NCBI GenBank assembly: GCA_964639525.1
Contig: CAZXDS010000109.1
Location: 1 to 11,652 of the forward strand
Direction: 5' to 3'
From: CAZXDS01 sp964639525
GTDB taxonomy: Bacteria > Bacteroidota > Ignavibacteria > Ignavibacteriales > Melioribacteraceae
DNA: 11,652 bases
Shown here: piece by piece, positions 7,462 to 11,652 of the stretch
Position numbering within the stretch: position 1 is the first letter of the stretch
How the letters are laid out: every line of letters begins with the position of its first letter
Program-made: the position numbers and the translations under genes
Notes under the pieces: generated by a model
What the model saw: the letters and a program-made list of their open reading frames with translations, nothing else
Told to the model about the DNA's origin: nothing
Databases searched by the model: none

Positions 7462-8010
7462 TTATTTTTCAATTACTTCAACGTTAATATTTCGATTAGT
7501 ATAAATACAGATGTCGGCTGCCGTTTTTAATGCTTCTTCAACAATTTCCTTTGCAGAAAGCTTACTGTATTTAATTAACATTCGTGCAGCGGAAAGAGCA
7601 TACATTCCGCCTGAACCTATTGCCACAATGTTGTCGTCCGGTTCAATAATATCACCGGTACCGGAAACTATAAAAGTTTTTCCTTCGCCTACAATTGCCA
7701 GCATTGCTTCAAGTTTGCGAAGGTATTTGTCCATTCGCCAATCTTTTGCCAATTCAACAACGGAACGGCTTACATTTCCGCGATACGATTCTAATTTTTC
7801 TTCAAATCTGCTTAGCAGTGCAAAGGCATCGGCTGCCGAGCCTGCAAAACCGACAATCACTTTACCGTTGTAAAGTTTGCGAATTTTGTTTGTGTTGCTT
7901 TTTGCAACAGTGCTTCCGAGTGTTACCTGTCCGTCGCCGCCTATGGCAGCCTCTCCGTTATGAATAACGCCCAAAATAGTTGTTGATCTGATTTTTACTT
8001 TTCTACTCAA
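7462..8010 (-). CDS. hslV: ATP-dependent protease proteolytic subunit HslV (ClpQ)
   Basis: This 182-residue proteasome-beta-like peptidase forms the double-ring core of the HslUV protease. The nucleophile is Thr10 in RSTTILGVI, so a nine-residue leader must be removed to expose it. Other family blocks are GGDGQVTLGSTV (24-35), the RKLYNGKVIVGFAGSAADA stretch (44-62), ELAKDWRMDKYLRKLEAML (86-104), IEPDDNIVAIGSGG (122-135) and AADICIYTN (164-172). Length is normal. The start is TTG at 8008-8010: no ATG or GTG is in frame before the catalytic threonine, and GGAG at 8018-8021 sits 7 nt upstream. The gene lies 17 bp after the membrane methyltransferase and 12 bp before hslU, which implies shared expression with its partner and with rpoN. 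Confidence 0.98.
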   Translation of the reverse strand: MSRKVKIRSTTILGVIHNGEAAIGGDGQVTLGSTVAKSNTNKIRKLYNGKVIVGFAGSAADAFALLSRFEEKLESYRGNVSRSVVELAKDWRMDKYLRKLEAMLAIVGEGKTFIVSGTGDIIEPDDNIVAIGSGGMYALSAARMLIKYSKLSAKEIVEEALKTAADICIYTNRNINVEVIEK

Positions 8011-8017
8011 TTTAATT

Positions 8018-8021
8018 CTCC
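8018..8021 (-). promoter_or_regulatory. Ribosome binding site for the TTG start of hslV
   Basis: GGAG on the minus strand, 7 nt before the TTG at 8008-8010. It supports TTG as the real initiator, since no better codon is in frame upstream of the catalytic threonine. Confidence 0.65.
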
Positions 8022-8027
8022 AAAAGT

Positions 8028-8663
8028 TTAATTATTTTTCTTTTTAATTCTAAATATTTTATATGGTATAATCATCGGAACGTTTTTTTGATATTCAGCA
8101 TATTCGGCTCCGAAATAATCCGCAAGTTTTTTCTCTTCATAATAAGCTCCGATAATAAAATAAAGCACGGCAAGAACAAATATTGTGAAAGAAAAAACAT
8201 TCATTAATGGACGAGCGCCTATGAATATTATTGAAAAAGAATAAATTGGATGACGCGAATATTTATAAGCTCCGTTAAATACAAGTTCCTTTTTTTCATC
8301 AAAATCAGCTACATTATATGTTCCGTTAAAATATCTTTTTAATTGGCTGATGCCAAGAAATTCCTTTACATCAATTAAAGAACCTGCCCAAAACATTCCG
8401 AATAATCCAAAAATTTGGATATCTAAAATAATAATATCATATGGAAATTGTAAGTCGTAAATCAATTGTGAAGGTCGCGGCAAAAGGTAATAAACCAAAC
8501 CAAATGTCAGTATCGAAAACAAATTATAAAATAAGCGGTAAAATGCAATTTTATTACCGAATTTGTTTGTTAATATCTCTTTAATTTTATTTGAAGCAAG
8601 TATGGAATGTGAATACCCGAGAAGAGCAAATGCAATAATTATTATCAATATATCCGCAAACAA
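8028..8663 (-). CDS. Small membrane methyltransferase of the isoprenylcysteine/phospholipid (ICMT/NnrU-like) type
   Basis: This is a 211-residue protein (220 if a more upstream TTG is used) with about five hydrophobic segments. The C-terminal half carries the family pattern: GAYKYSRHPIYSFSIIFIG, with the RHP motif, then after another helix YEEKKLADYFGAEYAEYQK and a closing P-rich segment VPMIIPY. In ICMT- and PEMT-type enzymes this region binds S-adenosylmethionine at the membrane face. The acceptor here is unknown, and bacterial homologues are mostly uncharacterised. The longest frame begins with TTG at 8688-8690 inside rpoN. I prefer TTG at 8661-8663, 1 bp after the rpoN stop, because AAGGAA in the last rpoN codons sits at SD distance and the protein then begins directly with its first helix. 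It lies between rpoN and hslV in the same run. Confidence 0.85.
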   Translation of the reverse strand: MFADILIIIIAFALLGYSHSILASNKIKEILTNKFGNKIAFYRLFYNLFSILTFGLVYYLLPRPSQLIYDLQFPYDIIILDIQIFGLFGMFWAGSLIDVKEFLGISQLKRYFNGTYNVADFDEKKELVFNGAYKYSRHPIYSFSIIFIGARPLMNVFSFTIFVLAVLYFIIGAYYEEKKLADYFGAEYAEYQKNVPMIIPYKIFRIKKKNN

Positions 8664-8664
8664 A

Positions 8665-10122
8665 TTAAAGTTCCTTTCGCATTCGGGCAACCGGCAATTT
8701 TAACTGTTCTCTGTATTTGGCAACGGTTCTGCGCGCAATGTGAATCCCTTTTTCAATCAGTATTTTTGCAATTTTGTCGTCGCTGTAAGGCGATTTTTTC
8801 GATTCGTTTTCAATGATATCTTTAATTAATTCTTTAATATGCTTGTTTGAAATATCACTGCCCGAATCCGTTGCAAGTCCTTCACTAAAAAAATATTTAA
8901 GTTCATGAATACCAACAGGACTTTGAACATATTTGCCATTAACAACACGACTGATTGTTGAAATATCCATCATAATTTCATCGGCAATATCTTTGTAAAT
9001 CATCGGCTTTAATGCTTTTGGTCCGATTTCAAAAAATTCATATTGCTTTTCTAAAATAGACTGCATAATTCTCATCAAAGTATCTCGCCGCTGTTGAATT
9101 GAAAAAATAAACCATTTTGCAGATTCAAATTTTTCACGTAAAAATTTATGCGCATCCTTTTGCTGCTGTGAAATTTTTCTTTTTCGCTTATTTACATTCA
9201 GCATTTCAAGATATGTTTTACTTATTGTTACCGAAGGCATTGCACGGTCGTTTAACGTAACAACAAAATTATCGCCTTCTTTTTCAATAATAAAGTCCGG
9301 CGAAATTTGATTTGCTTCTTCGGATAAAATATTTCCTTCGCCCGGTTTTGGGTTCAGTTTATGAATAATATCAAGAATAGTTCGAAGTGTATCTTTTGAA
9401 ACGTTCATGTTTTTTTGAATAGCATCGAACCGTTTATTTTTAAAATCCTCAAAATAATTCTCAATCATCTTTTCAGCTAAGTAGGAATAATAAGGATCGA
9501 AGGAAGATATTCTCAATTGAATTAACAAGCACTCCTGTAAGGAACGCGCTGCAATTCCGGGCGGGTCAAAATTTTGAATTACATGAAGAACTTTTTCGGC
9601 TTCTTCTAAACTTATTTTATAATGTTCAAAAAGCTCAAGTTCCTCAATTAATTTTTTCAAATCATGTTTGAAGTACCCATTTTTACCAATACTTGCTATA
9701 ATATTTTCACCGAGAATAATATCCCGCTCAGGTAATTTTTGTAAATATAGTTGGTCAAGCAGTCGTTCGTTAAGTCCTTCTTTATCTTTCGGCAGCGGGC
9801 GGGAAACTTCTTCACCGTTATTTTGGTTGAATTTTGTATCCTCAACATCACTTTGATTCATATAATCTTCGGCGGAAAAATCTTCCGAATTTGAAGCGGA
9901 ATCATTATCAAATTCCTCCGAAACGCTATCCGCTTTGTCATCTTTTTCTTGCTTCAATTCAAACTCTTCCAACATATTTTCTTCTAACATCGGATTAAGT
10001 TCAAGCTCGGTTTTGATTCGTTGTTCCAATGCAAGCGTGTTAAGCTGCAGCAGTTTCTGATACTGAATTTGCTGCGGTGTAAGCTTTTGTGTTTGCGATA
10101 GTTTAAGATTTAATGATAGCAT
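8665..10122 (-). CDS. rpoN: RNA polymerase sigma-54 factor RpoN
   Basis: This complete sigma-54 factor is 485 residues long. Region I (about 1-50) is the Gln/Leu-rich activator-responsive segment (LSQTQKLTPQQIQYQKLLQL). An acidic, Ser/Asn-rich linker (about 52-108) is region II. The core-binding part contains NFDPPGIAARSLQECL (184-199). A helix-turn-helix lies at about 376-398 (YKDIADEIMMDISTISRVVNG). The protein ends with the RpoN box ARRTVAKYRE at 463-472, which reads the -24 promoter element. It directs RNA polymerase to -24/-12 promoters but needs an AAA+ activator, and none is encoded here. The ATG at 10120-10122 is 1 bp after the DUF3109 stop (TGA-A-ATG), indicating coupled translation. 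Confidence 0.98.
   Translation of the reverse strand: MLSLNLKLSQTQKLTPQQIQYQKLLQLNTLALEQRIKTELELNPMLEENMLEEFELKQEKDDKADSVSEEFDNDSASNSEDFSAEDYMNQSDVEDTKFNQNNGEEVSRPLPKDKEGLNERLLDQLYLQKLPERDIILGENIIASIGKNGYFKHDLKKLIEELELFEHYKISLEEAEKVLHVIQNFDPPGIAARSLQECLLIQLRISSFDPYYSYLAEKMIENYFEDFKNKRFDAIQKNMNVSKDTLRTILDIIHKLNPKPGEGNILSEEANQISPDFIIEKEGDNFVVTLNDRAMPSVTISKTYLEMLNVNKRKRKISQQQKDAHKFLREKFESAKWFIFSIQQRRDTLMRIMQSILEKQYEFFEIGPKALKPMIYKDIADEIMMDISTISRVVNGKYVQSPVGIHELKYFFSEGLATDSGSDISNKHIKELIKDIIENESKKSPYSDDKIAKILIEKGIHIARRTVAKYREQLKLPVARMRKEL
8671..8676 (-). promoter_or_regulatory. Ribosome binding site inside the end of rpoN for the membrane methyltransferase
   Basis: AAGGAA on the minus strand forms the penultimate Lys-Glu codons of rpoN. 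Its AGGA core lies 8 nt before the TTG at 8661-8663. This decides between two in-frame TTG starts and suggests termination-reinitiation coupling with rpoN. Confidence 0.55.
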
Positions 10123-10123
10123 T

Positions 10124-10690
10124 TCATTTCTTTTGATTTTCTAAAAGTTTGTCTTTCCATTCTTTGCCAAAAGCACGTTCCAACGGAACAGCACAAAATT
10201 GTGCAATGTTTAAGTTGGTTTCTTTTCCAAGAGTTAGGGCGTCTTTGCACTCTTCATATTCTTCGTAACGTAAAATAGGACCGCCGAAATCAGAAATTCT
10301 TATTGGAAAAAGATGGCACGAGATTGGTTTCATGTAATCTACTTTGCCGGCATAATATGCTTTTTCAATCGCACATTTTGCAATAGAGTTTTCATGATAA
10401 ACAAAAACACAATCACGGTTATTTACACTTCGTATCATTGCAATTTCTTCTTTCATCTCCCAGAATCCATTCTTCTCAATTTCTTTTTGAGCTTTAACAG
10501 GAAGAGAGTCCCAAATTAGCGGCAATAAATCCTCAATAATTTTTATTTCACTTTCGTGAATAGGTGCTCCATACTCGCTTTCCATAGTGCAACATGCCCC
10601 TTTGCACTTTTCGAGATCGCAAGTAAACTTCACATTGTACAAATTATCGCTTACTGAAATACCCGATATATTTTTATATTTATGGTTCAT
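10124..10690 (-). CDS. DUF3109 family cysteine-rich protein, function unknown
   Basis: This 188-residue soluble protein has nine cysteines: Cys24, 29, 33 and 34 in CDLEKCKGACCTM, then Cys94, 106, 125, 148 and 166. The spacing C-x4-C-x3-CC plus the later CHLFPIRI, YEECKDA and FCAVPLERAFG blocks fit the DUF3109 family, which resembles the YkgJ-type putative metal- or Fe-S-binding proteins. Metal binding is a family-level inference; no activity is known to me. It is the first gene of the run that continues into rpoN, with 1 bp between the two. The ATG at 10688-10690 has no SD, and the candidate promoter would leave only a very short leader, so initiation may not rely on an SD. The neighbourhood gives no direct hint of function beyond co-expression with rpoN. 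Confidence 0.88.
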   Translation of the reverse strand: MNHKYKNISGISVSDNLYNVKFTCDLEKCKGACCTMESEYGAPIHESEIKIIEDLLPLIWDSLPVKAQKEIEKNGFWEMKEEIAMIRSVNNRDCVFVYHENSIAKCAIEKAYYAGKVDYMKPISCHLFPIRISDFGGPILRYEEYEECKDALTLGKETNLNIAQFCAVPLERAFGKEWKDKLLENQKK

Positions 10691-10799
10691 AAATTTTTGG
10701 AATAATTTTTGCTAAGATACAAAATTTTAATTAAAATGAGCAATTGTAAAATGATAATATTTTTTGTAAAAATGTTGAAAATTCACAGGATATTTAGGT
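10691..10799. other. Intergenic region between hydrolase and DUF3109-rpoN operon
   Basis: 109 bp, almost entirely A+T. It holds the promoter candidate for the downstream operon and a perfect 14-bp AT-only palindrome (10724-10737) between that promoter's two elements. No convincing hairpin terminator for the hydrolase is seen. Confidence 0.6.
10712..10743 (-). promoter_or_regulatory. Promoter of the DUF3109-rpoN-methyltransferase-hslVU operon (Bacteroidota type)
   Basis: On the minus strand TATCTTAG (10712-10719) matches the Bacteroidota -7 consensus TAnnTTTG at all but one fixed position. A TTG (10741-10743) lies 21 bp upstream, where the -33 element is expected. The block TTTTGTATCTTAGCA is typical of housekeeping promoters in this phylum. 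Transcription would start about 15 nt before the DUF3109 ATG. It is the best promoter candidate in the window and the only obvious one for the five genes downstream. Confidence 0.5.
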
Positions 10800-11609
10800 T
10801 TAGTTCAATTCTAATTGCATAATCTTTTTATCAAGAAAGTTCTTCATTTTAGAGGTAACAAAATCGGGATTTTCCAACACAGATAAATGTCCGGCGGACG
10901 GAACAATTACAAATTGCGAATCTGATATTTTTTCAGATATCTTCCTCATTGTTTTTGGCGGAGTCAGCTTGTCGAACTCGCCAACTAAAATAAGTGTCGG
11001 AATTTTTGTTCTATTCAAAAATCTTTTTGTGGAAGTCCTGCTTAACATTGCAAATAATGCACCTTTTACGCCAATCGGATTATTTTGTTTGGCTTTCTTA
11101 ATAGTTGAATAATACAATTTACTATTATCTGTTTTGGTATTTTCTGCAAAACAGGTCGGGACAAAAGTTTCTACAAATTTATCCAGCCCTTCCACATTTA
11201 TTTGGTTAATTTTTTCTGCGCGAATTAATTTTCCTTTGTCGGTATCCGCTTCGGGTTTGGTATCGCATAAAATAGCTCCGCCAAATTCAATTCGTGCAGA
11301 TTCCAAAGTACGGAATGCGATATAGCCTCCCATCGAAAGTCCGCACAACACCGGTTTATAAAGATTTAATTCCGTTATTATTGAATAAATATCATTTACA
11401 TAAGCCTCCATTGTATATTGCCCGTCGCCTACATAACTTTGTCCTAAGCCGCGTATATCATAAGCAATACAGTAATAATCATTTTGCAATTTGTCAATTT
11501 GGTTTTGCCACATGGAATGCTCAAAAGGAAAACCGTGAATGAAAATAATCGGTTGTTTCTTTTTATCACCATTTAAATAAACTTTAAGATTGTTAATTGT
11601 TCTTTCCAT
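10800..11609 (-). CDS. Alpha/beta-fold hydrolase
   Basis: This is a complete 269-residue alpha/beta hydrolase. The oxyanion-hole motif HGFP is at 25-28, followed by DIRGLGQS (51-58). The nucleophile elbow GLSMGG places Ser92, the acid is Asp213 in VGEFDKLTPP, and the base is His241 in SAGHLSVLENP. The whole catalytic triad is therefore intact. There is no signal peptide, so it is probably cytoplasmic. The pattern resembles 3-oxoadipate enol-lactonase-like esterases, but these motifs are shared by lactonases, esterases, haloperoxidase-like enzymes and others, so no substrate is assigned. The ATG at 11607-11609 has a good SD (GAGG, 7 nt upstream). It is separated from the downstream rpoN operon by 109 bp containing a promoter, so it is probably a separate transcript. 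Confidence 0.92.
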   Translation of the reverse strand: MERTINNLKVYLNGDKKKQPIIFIHGFPFEHSMWQNQIDKLQNDYYCIAYDIRGLGQSYVGDGQYTMEAYVNDIYSIITELNLYKPVLCGLSMGGYIAFRTLESARIEFGGAILCDTKPEADTDKGKLIRAEKINQINVEGLDKFVETFVPTCFAENTKTDNSKLYYSTIKKAKQNNPIGVKGALFAMLSRTSTKRFLNRTKIPTLILVGEFDKLTPPKTMRKISEKISDSQFVIVPSAGHLSVLENPDFVTSKMKNFLDKKIMQLELN

Positions 11610-11616
11610 TTGTCTG

Positions 11617-11620
11617 CCTC
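11617..11620 (-). promoter_or_regulatory. Ribosome binding site of the alpha/beta hydrolase
   Basis: GAGG on the minus strand, 7 nt before the ATG at 11607-11609. It is one of the clearest SD sequences in the window and confirms the start. Confidence 0.65.
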
Positions 11621-11629
11621 TTTTTTAAA

Positions 11630-11641
11630 TTGCATTTGCAA
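11630..11641. repeat. Short imperfect palindrome upstream of the hydrolase, possible operator
   Basis: TTGCATTTGCAA has 5-bp arms (TTGCA/TGCAA) around a 2-bp centre. It lies about 21 bp upstream of the hydrolase ATG and overlaps the candidate -7 element. The location suits a small repressor site, but 5-bp arms can occur by chance. Confidence 0.2.
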
Positions 11642-11646
11642 CTATA
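11639..11646 (-). promoter_or_regulatory. Candidate -7 element for the hydrolase gene
   Basis: TATAGTTG on the minus strand matches TAnnTTTG except at one position, and would give a leader of about 22-25 nt. The -33 element would lie outside the window, so the promoter cannot be completed. Confidence 0.3.
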
Positions 11647-11652
11647 AATTAT

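Noticed and set aside
10724..10737. Perfect AT-only palindrome ATTTTAATTAAAAT considered as a terminator
   Set aside because: It has no GC stem and lies between two promoter elements, so it would not make a stable hairpin. It is kept only as a possible operator.

Overview
The window is a compact, entirely minus-strand stretch of an AT-rich bacterial chromosome. Twelve protein genes are visible and none is on the plus strand. I see no tRNA, rRNA, insertion sequence or CRISPR array. The best guess for the source is the Bacteroidota/Chlorobiota group, most likely an Ignavibacteria-type lineage. The clues are a TAnnTTTG-like promoter element, a GldA/F/G-type ABC cluster, a DUF3109 protein next to rpoN, low GC, and a mixture of genes with and without Shine-Dalgarno (SD) sites. 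This is an inference from gene content, not a phylogenetic placement.

In transcription order (high to low coordinates) the window starts with an alpha/beta hydrolase (10800-11609) that has a clear SD. A 109-bp gap with the best promoter candidate of the window follows. After it comes a tight five-gene run: a cysteine-rich DUF3109 protein (10124-10690), sigma-54 RpoN (8665-10122), a small membrane methyltransferase of the isoprenylcysteine/NnrU type (8028-8663), HslV (7462-8010) and HslU (6085-7449). Spacings are 1 to 17 bp, so these probably share a transcript linking an alternative sigma factor with an ATP-dependent protease. Two of the genes start with TTG behind good SD sequences.

Next is a two-gene restriction-modification cassette: a PD-(D/E)xK-type endonuclease (5200-5982) followed by a beta-class DNA methyltransferase (4108-5187). 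A sampled 180-base part of the methyltransferase has about 24% GC, against about 43% in a sampled part of hslU, which suggests the cassette was acquired. It is followed closely by a NYN-domain protein with a C-terminal OST-HTH/LOTUS-like region (3321-4076), a probable RNase/RNA-binding protein.

A 211-bp non-coding gap separates this from the last operon: ABC ATPase (2171-3109), six-helix ABC-2 permease (1443-2168) and a GldG-type auxiliary protein (from 1436 down, running off the left edge). These three match the GldA-GldF-GldG arrangement and are spaced by 2 and 6 bp.

Most of the window is core, recognisable biology. The parts most worth a second look are the restriction-modification cassette with its R-before-M order and no visible controller, its proximity to the NYN-LOTUS gene, and the rpoN-hslUV operon with its promoter and TTG starts. 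I do not see convincing evidence for a wholly new system.
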